Positions 7,213 to 15,162 of a stretch of DNA of 16,241 nucleotides are shown in pieces (positions within the stretch are counted from its first letter, which is position 1; each line of letters starts with the position of its first letter). A program made the translations under genes and the position numbers. This DNA comes from PVC group bacterium. Its GTDB lineage: Bacteria; Verrucomicrobiota; Kiritimatiellia; UBA8416. The stretch is taken from positions 1 through 16,241 of the forward strand of contig PWYP01000031.1 in assembly GCA_003567805.1 (NCBI GenBank), in the 5' to 3' direction. Under the pieces are notes generated by a model. The model had not been told where the DNA came from and made no database searches. It was given only the letters and a program-made list of their open reading frames with translations.

Positions 7213-8160
7213 TCAGGCACCCTGCAAGGTTCGGTAAACGTGTCCAGCGCCCAGCAGATCGCTGTAAGCCATACCAATGGACTTGAAGAGCGTGATTTCT
7301 TCCGCACTCTCTCGTAGCGGTACAGCACCAGCGCACATCTCCGTCAACTCTCCAACCACATCCTCTTTGCGAAATACGCCTTCGGAAATCGGTACCAGCA
7401 CCTCCCCAGCCTCACGAAAACAATTGTCACGACTATCGGCGTACACCTTTGCTTTCTGAACCAGGGACGTATCACATTCGCGCTTGGTTGCATGATGATT
7501 CCCGATAAAGTCCGTATGCGTTCCGGGCTTTACCCAATCACCAAGCACCAAAGGATCGTGAGACCCCGTGGCGGCAACAATGATGTCGGCTTCACCACAA
7601 GCAGACTCCAAATCTTGCACCACCGCAAACGTAACTGCGGGAAGCTCGCCGGCTACTTGGTCAATCACAGACTGTGCTTTATCTGCATTACGCCCCCAGA
7701 CGCGAATATGCGTAAGATTTCGCACACTCGCCTGCGCACGCAGAATATACGGAGCCAGATTTCCGGTTCCCAACAAAAGAAGATTTTGGGCATCTTCACG
7801 TGCAAGCAAACGAGAAGCCAACCCTGATATCCCTGCTGTTCGCCAATACGTGACACTCACACCGTCCACAAGTGCCAACGGCTCGCCATGCCCGCGATCG
7901 AACAGCAAAATCTGAGAATACAAGGACTTGTACGCGGGGGCCGGATTCTCTGGATAATAGGTAAACGCCTTCAACCCGATCAGATGATCATTCCAAGACG
8001 GCAGCACGGCGAACGCATCATGTTTGGCCGAAGCATCATCCAGCAAAAACACTTGCCGGGGCGGCATGTTGAAATGACCTGCATACCCCTCTTGTAACAC
8101 ATCAATAAATTGTGGATACGACATCGCAGCATGCACCTGCTCGGCAGAAATGATTTTCAC
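7213..8160 (-). CDS. Ornithine cyclodeaminase/mu-crystallin family, probable 1-pyrroline-2-carboxylate reductase
   Basis: This 315-residue protein has the family fold: an N-terminal substrate domain with Lys64 in GLKAFTYYP and Arg107 in YWRTAG, then a Rossmann domain opening with LLLLGTGNLAP at 127-137. Family members include ornithine cyclodeaminase, alanine dehydrogenase, ketimine reductases, and the LhpI-type enzyme that reduces 1-pyrroline-2-carboxylate to L-proline after dehydration of trans-3-hydroxyproline. The N-terminus (MPPRQVF, HDAFAVLP) and the neighbouring DHDPS-family gene make the LhpI-type function the most likely, but substrate cannot be read from sequence alone. Translation starts at GTG 8160, preceded by an unusually strong Shine-Dalgarno site. 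The gene converges on the lyase gene with 8 bases between stops. Confidence 0.85.
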   Translation of the reverse strand: MKIISAEQVHAAMSYPQFIDVLQEGYAGHFNMPPRQVFLLDDASAKHDAFAVLPSWNDHLIGLKAFTYYPENPAPAYKSLYSQILLFDRGHGEPLALVDGVSVTYWRTAGISGLASRLLAREDAQNLLLLGTGNLAPYILRAQASVRNLTHIRVWGRNADKAQSVIDQVAGELPAVTFAVVQDLESACGEADIIVAATGSHDPLVLGDWVKPGTHTDFIGNHHATKRECDTSLVQKAKVYADSRDNCFREAGEVLVPISEGVFRKEDVVGELTEMCAGAVPLRESAEEITLFKSIGMAYSDLLGAGHVYRTLQGA

Positions 8161-8167
8161 GAAAAAA

Positions 8168-8176
8168 CCCTCCTTT
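8168..8176 (-). promoter_or_regulatory. Strong ribosome binding site for the cyclodeaminase-family gene
   Basis: The minus strand reads AAAGGAGGG, ending seven bases before the GTG at 8160. It is the best Shine-Dalgarno match in the window, supports GTG over any internal ATG, and suggests efficient translation. Confidence 0.75.
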
Positions 8177-8266
8177 TATAATCAATACATAAACCATATG
8201 GGACATGTTCACCGTAACCATACACATGACGCCACTTCCAGAAAAAAAACATTACCGGTTCAGGTT

Positions 8267-8284
8267 GGAATCAGGATTGATTCC
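8267..8284. promoter_or_regulatory. 18-base inverted repeat, possible operator
   Basis: GGAATCAGGATTGATTCC has perfect 7-base arms around GGAT. It lies 37 bases before the barrel-protein ATG and about 107 bases from the divergent reductase start, where a repressor could affect either promoter. No T-run follows, so a terminator is unlikely. Its sequence is unrelated to the palindrome at 6111-6128, so the two need not bind the same factor. Confidence 0.35.
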
Positions 8285-8321
8285 CGATCGTATCTAAGAC
8301 AATATGCAACGCGGAGATTAG

Positions 8322-9479
8322 ATGAAAATTACTGCCTACATATTCTTGTGTATGCTTACGCTGCATGCGGCTCGCGCTGCGGATGCGTCTCGTCATATGC
8401 GCACGTTTTTTCTGGAAGGTGTCAGAACAGGTAGACTGTATGGTCCTTTCCCATTCCAAACCGGCTCTATCTTGCAACTGGATACCGGTAGCTTCCGTCT
8501 CGATGTTCTATCAGCAGCAGGCAGTTTCATATTAACGGAGCAACAATCTGGAACGGTATTTGGTGTTTATGAACTTGTACCAGGGAGAATGATTGATGCC
8601 GGCTATCAACTCTTTACCATAAGCCGAGTCACCTCTCAGCCACTGCCCGAGGGTCAATCGGTAGATTACCTAAAACCGTTTCAGCGTCACTGGCCAACAT
8701 CGTATGCTCCCTATCATCAGGCACCTTATCGTGTTGGCATCACCGTTGATCTGATCAATCAAATCTCATATGACTGGAAACTCGACGGGGAAGATGGCGA
8801 CAGCTCACGGTATATTGATCGCCGAGGTGCAACATTTTCCTTTTCCCGCGGCATTCTAACCCTGCACGGAGGATTTCTGGTTGACGGTGATTGGCAAGAA
8901 ACCGTGCGGGACCCAGAAAACGCATTTGAAGAAGCAACCCTTTCCAATGGCACAGGATGGAAAACCGGGCTCTCCTTACTAATCCCTGTTTTTACCGATG
9001 GACGGTGGTCGGCCTCCATTGGGGGTGGCGTTGACTACCAGCGGGAAACGTTTGACCTGGAATACGGCCAGTGGCAAACAACCCAAGTACATGACACCAT
9101 TAGCACCAACAATGTCTCCAATGGCATCACCAATGGTGTTCCCGGAGAAGCTGCAGCGCCTATAGTCGGAACTCGATTCGTCCGCCAAAGTACATCCGCT
9201 ACGCTCTCAGAAACGATCGTTAATCTGACAGCCAGACTGGACTATACTGCTCCAAACTGGTTTGCGTTTGCTGGACTGAATGCGGTTCCGTGGAGCGATA
9301 CGGATTTACAAGCCGTTATTGATATAAATGATCAACGCATACCGCTGTCGCTCGAAAGGCAACACCCTTTCTCCGGCTATGCTGGAGCTGGTTTCACCTA
9401 CCAAGATGTACATAGCTATCTTGCATTCGAAGCGGGGGGCGTTAACGCGATACGTCTCGGCGTCATCCTCTCCTTCTGA
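8322..9479 (+). CDS. Secreted beta-barrel protein, probably outer membrane, unknown function
   Basis: The 385-residue protein begins with a clear signal peptide: a basic start (MK), a hydrophobic core (YIFLCMLTL), and an ARA site with likely cleavage after Ala19. Residues 20 to about 110 form a separate domain I do not recognise (TGSILQLDTGSFRLDVL, GTVFGVYELVPGRMIDAGY). From about residue 135 the sequence alternates hydrophobic and polar residues, with glycine and aromatic girdles typical of transmembrane strands: FSFSRGILTLHGGFLV, WSASIGGGVDYQRETF, GYAGAGFTYQDVHSYLAFEAGG. The chain ends in ILSF, and a terminal Phe is the usual barrel-assembly signal. An Asn/Gly/Thr-rich stretch near residues 258-275 (SNGITNGVPGEA) looks like a surface loop. 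GGAG lies five bases before the ATG. It converges on the M23 peptidase gene with 10 bases between stops. Confidence 0.85.
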   Translation: MKITAYIFLCMLTLHAARAADASRHMRTFFLEGVRTGRLYGPFPFQTGSILQLDTGSFRLDVLSAAGSFILTEQQSGTVFGVYELVPGRMIDAGYQLFTISRVTSQPLPEGQSVDYLKPFQRHWPTSYAPYHQAPYRVGITVDLINQISYDWKLDGEDGDSSRYIDRRGATFSFSRGILTLHGGFLVDGDWQETVRDPENAFEEATLSNGTGWKTGLSLLIPVFTDGRWSASIGGGVDYQRETFDLEYGQWQTTQVHDTISTNNVSNGITNGVPGEAAAPIVGTRFVRQSTSATLSETIVNLTARLDYTAPNWFAFAGLNAVPWSDTDLQAVIDINDQRIPLSLERQHPFSGYAGAGFTYQDVHSYLAFEAGGVNAIRLGVILSF

Positions 9480-9489
9480 TTACAGTCTA

Positions 9490-10635
9490 TTAGTGCAAGA
9501 GAATCGACAACCAACGAATACCATTACTCCCCATTTGCCATGCATTGCCACGTGAAACCACGATTCGCAAACCGTTGCGCCCAAGGACATCCTCGTCTAC
9601 ATGCAATACATAAGGTAATCGTTGCCCCGACACTTCATTCTCTGTTGCTGGACGCCCTTGCAGAACCACACCACCCTCAGATACCGACAGCACCATAGCT
9701 CCGCGAGGGGATCCGGTCCCTGTCCATAACAGCGGATAACGCAAAAAGTAATCGACCGGACGCGGAGCATCCACCACCAACTTGAATGCAGCAGGAAGGG
9801 CCTCCAAATAAGACAGCATAGAAAAATGCTGCACGGGATCTGTGCTTTCATACAACGCCAACGGCTGAATGCCAGCCAGATTCCAACCATGATGACGCCC
9901 ATGCAAATTCCGAATTTCCTCGGAAGATGCCCATGCGGCAAAACGGCGATTCTGCATAACGCCGACTTCGAAATGCAAGTGCGAACGAGCCACAGGTATA
10001 ATGGAAGACGGGGTATTCCCCATAATACCAAGTACATCGCCCTTGCGCACTGCAGCACCGGGTCGAATCCCGTCCTCGATACTCCGTAAGTGCGCATATA
10101 ACGTATAAATGGGACCCATCGAAGTATCGTGTTCCAAAACAACATACAAACCATAGTTGGAGTGACCAATCACGCGATTTGCATACCCTACTCGGCCATC
10201 AGCAACCGCCTTGATCGGATCTAATGCCCGGTTACGCCGATCTCGTTGCAAGGGGGCAATATCAATCCCCATATGAAATGCCGGCAATAAACGCCCCCCC
10301 GTACTACGCGTTCGCGTGCTACCAAAATGAGCCGACTCTATACGCCCCGAAGCTGTAGCCATGTACACATCCGGATTATCAATCTCCAGCAAGTTTCTTT
10401 GTGCCGTTGGGAAACCTACCCTAATCGGCTCGTAACGGCGCTGCCGCTCCTCAAGAATCGCCTGCTCCCTAAGAGCCGCTTGCTCTGCTGCTGCAGCTTG
10501 CAAGGCAGCCTCACGCAGCCGCTCTCGCCGGGGACCAAACCACCAGTAGACGAAAATGATGTCAGCAATGATAATAAGGACCAGCCACCACCAGTTCCGC
10601 CAAAAACGCCTTATAGTAGACTCTCGCATCATCAC
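9490..10635 (-). CDS. Membrane-anchored M23 (LytM-type) metallopeptidase
   Basis: This 381-residue protein is a probable cell-wall endopeptidase that cuts peptidoglycan cross-links. Residues 15-33 are a membrane helix (WWWLVLIIIADIIFVYWWF), and residues 36-68 form a short Arg/Glu/Ala coiled coil. The M23 domain spans about 90-215 and keeps all expected zinc ligands: His121 and Asp125 in HMGID, and His209 and His211 in HLHFE, with His182 in YAHL. It is therefore probably active, unlike degenerate LytM activators such as EnvC. A C-terminal region of about 150 residues, beta-rich in its second half (GAMVLSVSEGGVVLQGRP), is not a domain I recognise. The start is GTG at 10635 followed by two ATG codons; either ATG could be used. 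It lies 3 bases after ilvD on the same strand, so they are probably co-transcribed. Confidence 0.9.
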   Translation of the reverse strand: MMMRESTIRRFWRNWWWLVLIIIADIIFVYWWFGPRRERLREAALQAAAAEQAALREQAILEERQRRYEPIRVGFPTAQRNLLEIDNPDVYMATASGRIESAHFGSTRTRSTGGRLLPAFHMGIDIAPLQRDRRNRALDPIKAVADGRVGYANRVIGHSNYGLYVVLEHDTSMGPIYTLYAHLRSIEDGIRPGAAVRKGDVLGIMGNTPSSIIPVARSHLHFEVGVMQNRRFAAWASSEEIRNLHGRHHGWNLAGIQPLALYESTDPVQHFSMLSYLEALPAAFKLVVDAPRPVDYFLRYPLLWTGTGSPRGAMVLSVSEGGVVLQGRPATENEVSGQRLPYVLHVDEDVLGRNGLRIVVSRGNAWQMGSNGIRWLSILLH

Positions 10636-10638
10636 AAA

Positions 10639-12351
10639 CTATGGTTGATCCGTAATAGCGCCTTGGGAGGCAGGCCCCACTTGGCGGGCATATTTCCCCA
10701 GCACACCCCGCGTATACCGTGGCTTCGGTTGACGCCATGCCTTACGGCGACGTTGTAGTTCGGCATCTGAAACATGTAACGTTAACGTCCGCTTCACAGC
10801 ATCAATAGAAATCGTATCTCCATTTTTCACCAAAGCAAGCGGTCCCCCAGTAAAAGCTTCCGGTGTAATATGTCCTACCACAAAACCGTGACTGCCTCCC
10901 GAAAAGCGCCCATCCGTGATCAACGCAACATCGCGACCAAGTCCCTTCCCCATAATAGCACTTGTAGGGGACAACATTTCACGCATTCCGGGGCCACCGC
11001 GCGGCCCTTCATACCGAATCACCACAACATGCCCCTTGCGAACACGCCCCTCCAGAATGGCAGCCAACGCTTTTTCCTCCGATGCGAATACTTTAGCCTT
11101 CCCTTCAAAGGAAGTCCCCTCCTTGCCAGAGATCTTGGCAACCGCTCCCTCTGGAGCAAGATTTCCATAAAGCACAACCAAATGACCCGTTTTCTTGATC
11201 GGATCCGTAAAGGGACGAATAACCTGCTGTTCCTTGGGATACGGCTTTACGCCGCGTAGATTCTGCGCCAGCGTTTTCCCTGTAACCGTCAAGCAAGAGC
11301 CATCTAATAAACCGGCATCAAGAAGCATTTTCATCAAAGGCTGGGTGCCGCCAATGCGCACCAAGTCTGCCATGACAAATTTTCCGCTCGGCTTCAAATC
11401 CGCCAAAACCGGTACTTTCCGACCGATCCGTGTAAAATCATCCAAATGAAGACGAACACCGGCCGCTTCCGCCATGGCCAGCAAATGTAATACCGCATTC
11501 GTTGATCCGCCCAATGCTGTTACGACTGTGATCGCATTTAAGAAAGCCGACCGCGTCATGATATCCTTGGGACGGATTCCCTTCTTGATCAGTTTGACCA
11601 CAGCCGCACCGGCACGCTGGCAGTCATCCTTTTTCTCCGGCGAAACGGCGGCTTGCGCGGAACTGTTCGGCAAACTCATTCCAAGGGCCTCTATGGCCGA
11701 CGCCATCGTATTCGCCGTATACATTCCCCCACAAGATCCCGGACCGGGAATAGCGCTACTTTCGATTTCGTGCAGTTCCTTGTCATCCACATCGACACGC
11801 GCATGCGCACCTACGGCTTCGAATACAGAAACAATATCCACATCACGATCTTTATGTCGCCCAGGCAATATCGTACCGCCATACACAAAAACGGCGGGGC
11901 GATTTAACCGCGCAAGAGCGATCATACAGCCTGGCATATTTTTGTCACACCCGCCAATCGCCACCAAACCATCAAATCCCTCACATCCCGCTACGGTCTC
12001 AATCGAATCCGCAATTACTTCCCGGGAAACCAAAGAGTACTTCATCCCTTCCGTCCCCATGGAAATACCATCGGAAATGGTAATGGTATTAAAGATCACC
12101 CCTTTTGCCCCTGCAGCATTCACTCCCTCCTCGGCATCGCGAGCCAACTGGTCGATGTGCATATTACAAGGGGTAACCATGCTCCAAGTAGACGCAACCC
12201 CTACTTGTGATTTCTTGAAATCTGCATCAGAAAATCCAACCGCATGCAGCATGGCACGACTCGCTGCACGCTCTACACCGTCCGTAACTGCAGCCGAATA
12301 CTGCCGATGTCCACTACAACCACACCCAACACCACAACTTGTATTCTTCAT
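10639..12351 (-). CDS. ilvD: Dihydroxy-acid dehydratase
   Basis: IlvD dehydrates 2,3-dihydroxy-isovalerate and 2,3-dihydroxy-3-methylvalerate to the 2-oxo acids that precede valine, leucine and isoleucine. The 570-residue length is typical. Cluster-type cysteines are at 62 (TPCNMH), 135 ([10 protein letters not shown]) and 207 ([14 protein letters not shown]), a set associated with [2Fe-2S] dehydratases. The catalytic serine region is GRFSGGSHG. The N-terminus is odd: [15 protein letters not shown] adds cysteines 6, 10 and 12 before the normal start of the fold. ATG at 12351 is supported by AAGGACGAGG just upstream, so the extension is probably translated. No other ilv or leu gene is in the window, and the next gene is an M23 peptidase. 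A sugar-acid dehydratase of the same family is a less likely alternative. Confidence 0.95.
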   Translation of the reverse strand: MKNTSCGVGCGCSGHRQYSAAVTDGVERAASRAMLHAVGFSDADFKKSQVGVASTWSMVTPCNMHIDQLARDAEEGVNAAGAKGVIFNTITISDGISMGTEGMKYSLVSREVIADSIETVAGCEGFDGLVAIGGCDKNMPGCMIALARLNRPAVFVYGGTILPGRHKDRDVDIVSVFEAVGAHARVDVDDKELHEIESSAIPGPGSCGGMYTANTMASAIEALGMSLPNSSAQAAVSPEKKDDCQRAGAAVVKLIKKGIRPKDIMTRSAFLNAITVVTALGGSTNAVLHLLAMAEAAGVRLHLDDFTRIGRKVPVLADLKPSGKFVMADLVRIGGTQPLMKMLLDAGLLDGSCLTVTGKTLAQNLRGVKPYPKEQQVIRPFTDPIKKTGHLVVLYGNLAPEGAVAKISGKEGTSFEGKAKVFASEEKALAAILEGRVRKGHVVVIRYEGPRGGPGMREMLSPTSAIMGKGLGRDVALITDGRFSGGSHGFVVGHITPEAFTGGPLALVKNGDTISIDAVKRTLTLHVSDAELQRRRKAWRQPKPRYTRGVLGKYARQVGPASQGAITDQP

Positions 12352-12504
12352 AGACCTCGTCCTTGATCATTCATTAATCACATCGTTCAAATACATACAC
12401 ATCCAGCATCATTATGCAAGGGCTGGCTTCCCATACATGTTAGGTAAATCAAAACCAGCTACGCAAGATCCTCACAACATCAAGCTGATACCTAATCATA
12501 AAAT

Positions 12505-12532
12505 CGGCACAGCCTACCATCTGCGGCTGCCG
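12505..12532 (-). other. Second hairpin after the rplQ terminator
   Basis: On the minus strand CGGCAGCC pairs with GGCTGTGCCG around a 10-base loop, with a 2-base bulge in the second arm, and ATTTTA follows. It lies just beyond the strong terminator at 12537-12569, so it could be a backup terminator for the ribosomal operon. It could instead be structure in an ilvD leader. Evidence is only the pairing. Confidence 0.3.
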
Positions 12533-12536
12533 TTTG

Positions 12537-12569
12537 ATAAAAAAAGCGCGATACATTCGTATCGCGCTT
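12537..12569 (-). terminator. Intrinsic terminator of the ribosomal protein operon
   Basis: On the minus strand AAGCGCGATAC pairs perfectly with GTATCGCGCTT (11 base pairs, GC-rich core, GAAT loop), followed directly by a run of T. It begins 31 bases after the rplQ stop and would end the secY-to-rplQ transcript before ilvD. Confidence 0.9.
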
Positions 12570-12599
12570 CACATAGAAAACAACATTTTCGCGAAGGTG

Positions 12600-12995
12600 T
12601 TACTCGCTATCTTCCGTGGTTTCCTCTGTTGCCACAACAGCCGAACCCACCCATTCCAAGATAGCCATTTCTGCACCATCACTGCGTCGACGCCCCAACT
12701 TGAGGATACGCGTATATCCTCCAGGACGTCCTTCGCACAGCGGCACGATATCCGAAAACAATAACGAAACGGCATCCGGCTGACGCAACCGCGATGCAAC
12801 TAAACGCCGGGCATGCAAAGTACCCTTGCGTGCCAGTGTCACAAGTTTCTCAGCCTCAATGCGCGCCAGCTTGGCCTTTTGAACCGTAGTCGTCACACGC
12901 CTACGCTTAATTAAGTTACATACCAGCGAAGAGAGCAGCGCCTTACGATGCGAGGGACTGCGTCCTAGCTTAACATTCTGTTTTTGATGCCTCAT
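12600..12995 (-). CDS. rplQ: Ribosomal protein L17 (bL17)
   Basis: This 131-residue protein of the large ribosomal subunit shows the family start MRHQK and the segment LGRSPSHRKALLSSLVCNLI, then the basic helix region and the closing GGYTRILKLGRRRSDGAEMAILEW. It ends in an acidic tail (EETTEDSE) past the usual end of the fold. AGGAG lies about eight bases before the ATG. It is 15 bases downstream of rpoA and is the last gene before a strong terminator, the standard place for rplQ at the end of the alpha operon. Confidence 0.97.
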   Translation of the reverse strand: MRHQKQNVKLGRSPSHRKALLSSLVCNLIKRRRVTTTVQKAKLARIEAEKLVTLARKGTLHARRLVASRLRQPDAVSLLFSDIVPLCEGRPGGYTRILKLGRRRSDGAEMAILEWVGSAVVATEETTEDSE

Positions 12996-13010
12996 CGAGA
13001 ATTCTCCTGC

Positions 13011-14006
13011 TTAGCTCTTGTCTTCAAGCAGAGACGGATCAATGGCAACACCTAATCCCAATCCCAGCTCTTCCAATTTGGCTTTGATTTCATTTAACGA
13101 CTTTTTACCAAAATTGCGGTACTTCAGCATGTCCTGCTCGGTTTTCAGTGCCAATTCACCAACCGTGGTAATATTGGCATTATTCAAGCAATTCGCAGCA
13201 CGAACACTCAGCTCAATTTCGTTTACACTCATATTGAGCTTACGACGCAATTCCTCATGAGAAGAACTTTCCTCTTCGGTCCCTTCTTCAAATTCGATTT
13301 CCTTATCATCGTACTCCACAAACACATCGAGATGATGCGCAAGGATAGCCGCCGATAAACGCAGTGCCTCTTCAGGACGTACGCGCCCATCGGTCCAGAT
13401 ATCCATGATCAATTTGTCATAATCTGTACGCTGACCAACACGCGTGTTACCCGTCTCAAAATTCACACGACGAACAGGCGAAAACGCTGCATCAATCGGA
13501 ATTAACCCAATCTCCTGCTGCGCCTTTTTGCTCAACTCTGAAGGACGATACCCACGACCAACCTCAAAGGTCAGTTCAATAGTGAGAGACTTGGAGTCGG
13601 ATATCGTAGCAATATGCAAATCAGGATTTAGGATCGTACCATAATCCCCGATATCAATATCAGCAGCGGTCACAGCGCCCGGGCCAGTTGCAGATAAGGT
13701 TAGCGTACGTGGTTCGCGCACTTCTGTCTGCACCAATACTTTTTTGAGATTCAGAATAATATCGGTAACATCTTCCAGCACGCCATCAATCGCACAAAAC
13801 TCGTGGTCCGCACCTTCAATGCGAACCGACGTAATCGCAGCACCTTCAATGGAAGATAATAAAACACGGCGCAAAGAGTTACCTATCGTCCGTGCATAGC
13901 CAATTTCAAATGGCTCCGCCACAAACTGCGCATATTCGGCTGTCGCCGTCTTGTCATCACGTACAACCTGACTTGGTTTCTCAAACCTGCTTACTCGTAT
14001 GGGCAT
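13011..14006 (-). CDS. rpoA: RNA polymerase alpha subunit
   Basis: The alpha subunit dimerises to start RNA polymerase assembly, and its C-terminal domain binds promoter UP elements and activators. The 331 residues hold a complete N-terminal domain (FEIGYARTIGNSLRRVLLSSIEGAAI early, RVGQRTDYDKLIMDIWTDG near 190-210). An acidic linker follows (EFEEGTEEESSSHEE, about 237-252). The helix-hairpin-helix C-terminal domain is complete (SVRAANCLNNANITTVGEL, then RNFGKKSLNEIKAKLEELGL). AAGGGGA precedes the ATG by about eight bases. The 86-base gap to rpsK is where many bacteria have rpsD, but here it contains no gene. Confidence 0.98.
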   Translation of the reverse strand: MPIRVSRFEKPSQVVRDDKTATAEYAQFVAEPFEIGYARTIGNSLRRVLLSSIEGAAITSVRIEGADHEFCAIDGVLEDVTDIILNLKKVLVQTEVREPRTLTLSATGPGAVTAADIDIGDYGTILNPDLHIATISDSKSLTIELTFEVGRGYRPSELSKKAQQEIGLIPIDAAFSPVRRVNFETGNTRVGQRTDYDKLIMDIWTDGRVRPEEALRLSAAILAHHLDVFVEYDDKEIEFEEGTEEESSSHEELRRKLNMSVNEIELSVRAANCLNNANITTVGELALKTEQDMLKYRNFGKKSLNEIKAKLEELGLGLGVAIDPSLLEDKS

Positions 14007-14092
14007 CGCTATTTCCCCTTGTTTTCTCCGTCAATACGACGGCGTCTTATATGGAATTCTTTTATAAACCTTAACAAACAGCCAAAGCAGGA

Positions 14093-14569
14093 TTACACAC
14101 GGCGGCGCTTACGAGGCCGACATCCATTATGTGGTACAGGTGTAATGTCCTGAATTGCCGTGACACTCAACCCCGCAGACTGCAAGCCGCGCACCGCACT
14201 CTCACGCCCCGCACCGGCACCCTGCATCCGCACTTCGACTTCGTGCATGCCTTTTGCCGCAGCAGCACGACCAGCCTCTTGTGCGACCAGCGTGGCTGCA
14301 AATGCCGTACTCTTACGCGATCCTTTAAAACCGGCCCGACCAGCACTACTCCAGGAAATAACGCCACCTTTAGGATCGCTAATCGCAACCTGCGTATTGT
14401 TAAAACTTGCACGAATATGCGCAATCCCTACGGGCACCCCACGGCCTTTTACCTTGGAACGCTTCACTGGCTCTGCAACCGCAGCCGGATCTGCAAGCAC
14501 GTTATCCTTCTCGACAGTCTCTTCAGCTACTGCTGCATCTGCCACTTCTTTTTCCATCTCTTCAGCCAT
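14093..14569 (-). CDS. rpsK: Ribosomal protein S11 (uS11) with acidic N-terminal extension
   Basis: S11 lies on the platform of the small ribosomal subunit. The conserved core runs from GIAHIRASFNNTQV (about residue 48) through GFKGSRKSTAFAA and GAGAGRESAVRGLQSAG to the C-terminal PHNGCRPRKRRRV. At 158 residues it is about 30 longer than the E. coli protein. The extra N-terminal segment (residues 1 to about 36) is rich in Glu, Ala, Asp and Val, acidic where ribosomal proteins are usually basic. The ATG at 14569 has AGGAG seven bases upstream and no other Met lies before the core, so the extension is probably real. It is 34 bases after rpsM. Confidence 0.97.
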   Translation of the reverse strand: MAEEMEKEVADAAVAEETVEKDNVLADPAAVAEPVKRSKVKGRGVPVGIAHIRASFNNTQVAISDPKGGVISWSSAGRAGFKGSRKSTAFAATLVAQEAGRAAAAKGMHEVEVRMQGAGAGRESAVRGLQSAGLSVTAIQDITPVPHNGCRPRKRRRV

Positions 14570-14603
14570 ACCTGATCTCCTTCAGAACCCTGATAAAGGA
14601 CCC

Positions 14604-14999
14604 TTATTTCTTCGCTGCAGCACGTGCTTCCTTGCCACGGACCGCACCTACTGTGCGCCGGGGACCTTTGCGTGTTCGCGCATTGGTACTGGTGCGCTGC
14701 CCTCGCACAGGCAATCCGCGCCGGTGTCTCAGCCCGCGATAGCTACCAATACTGATCAAACGGCGAATATTGCCCGTAACTTCACGGCGCATATCACCTT
14801 CAACACGATACCCACTCTGAATCACGTCGATTAAGCGACGTAACTCATCCGGGCTCAAATCATCGGCTTTTTTGGTGGGATCCAAACCCGCCTTCTCGAT
14901 AATCTCCGCCGACAACGTGGGACCCACCCCGTAAATATACCGCAATGAATACAAAATCTGCTTACGTCCCGGAATATCAACACCTAAAACTCTCGGCAT
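14604..14999 (-). CDS. rpsM: Ribosomal protein S13 (uS13)
   Basis: S13 is in the head of the small subunit and contacts the P-site tRNA and the large subunit. The 131-residue protein starts MPRVLGVDIPGRKQILYSL, has the GVGPTLSAEIIEKAG helix-turn segment and RGLRHRRGLPVRGQRT, and ends in the usual basic tail with NARTRKGPRRTVG. AAGGAG lies eight bases before the ATG. It follows rpmJ by 49 bases and precedes rpsK. Confidence 0.98.
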   Translation of the reverse strand: MPRVLGVDIPGRKQILYSLRYIYGVGPTLSAEIIEKAGLDPTKKADDLSPDELRRLIDVIQSGYRVEGDMRREVTGNIRRLISIGSYRGLRHRRGLPVRGQRTSTNARTRKGPRRTVGAVRGKEARAAAKK

Positions 15000-15048
15000 A
15001 CCGACCGCTCCTTACCAAACGAATTACTCTACGCTAACCTTGCTATAC

Positions 15049-15162
15049 TCAACCCTGGCGCTGTTTATGCCGCGGATTTGTACATATTACTCGAACAACG
15101 CCACGACGCTTAATTACGCGACATTGCTCACACATTCTCCGAACCGAAGCTCTAACTTTCAT
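15049..15162 (-). CDS. rpmJ: Ribosomal protein L36 (bL36), zinc-binding type
   Basis: This 37-residue gene is easy to miss because of its size. The product begins [14 protein letters not shown] and ends [11 protein letters not shown]. Cys11, Cys14, Cys27 and His32 form the L36 zinc-binding CCCH pattern, so this is the zinc-containing form of the protein. L36 sits in the large subunit near helices of 23S rRNA. GAGGG lies seven bases before the ATG. Its place between map and rpsM is the normal bacterial order, although infA, which often stands beside it, is absent. Confidence 0.96.
   Translation of the reverse strand: MKVRASVRRMCEQCRVIKRRGVVRVICTNPRHKQRQG

Noticed and set aside
12439..12496. 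Separated inverted copies of TTAGGTA and TACCTAA upstream of ilvD
   Set aside because: Seven-base arms 40 or more bases apart in an AT-rich gap are weak evidence for a structure or paired operator.
12448..12522. Possible ilvD attenuator leader peptide (23 codons starting ATGGTAGGC on the minus strand)
   Set aside because: It has no run of Leu, Ile or Val codons and no clear alternative hairpins, so classic attenuation is not supported.
11474..12664. Open plus-strand frame of 396 codons opposite ilvD
   Set aside because: It is antisense to a clear ilvD, has no recognisable domain, an odd composition and no ribosome binding site; it is a shadow frame.
14036..14080. Possible internal promoter before rpoA (TTAAGG-17-TATAAG on the minus strand)
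   Set aside because: The -10 box is good but the -35 box matches only three of six positions in an AT-rich gap, so chance is likely.
14160..14834. Long plus-strand frame opposite rpsK and rpsM
   Set aside because: Both ribosomal protein genes on the other strand are certain, and this frame only mirrors their codon bias.
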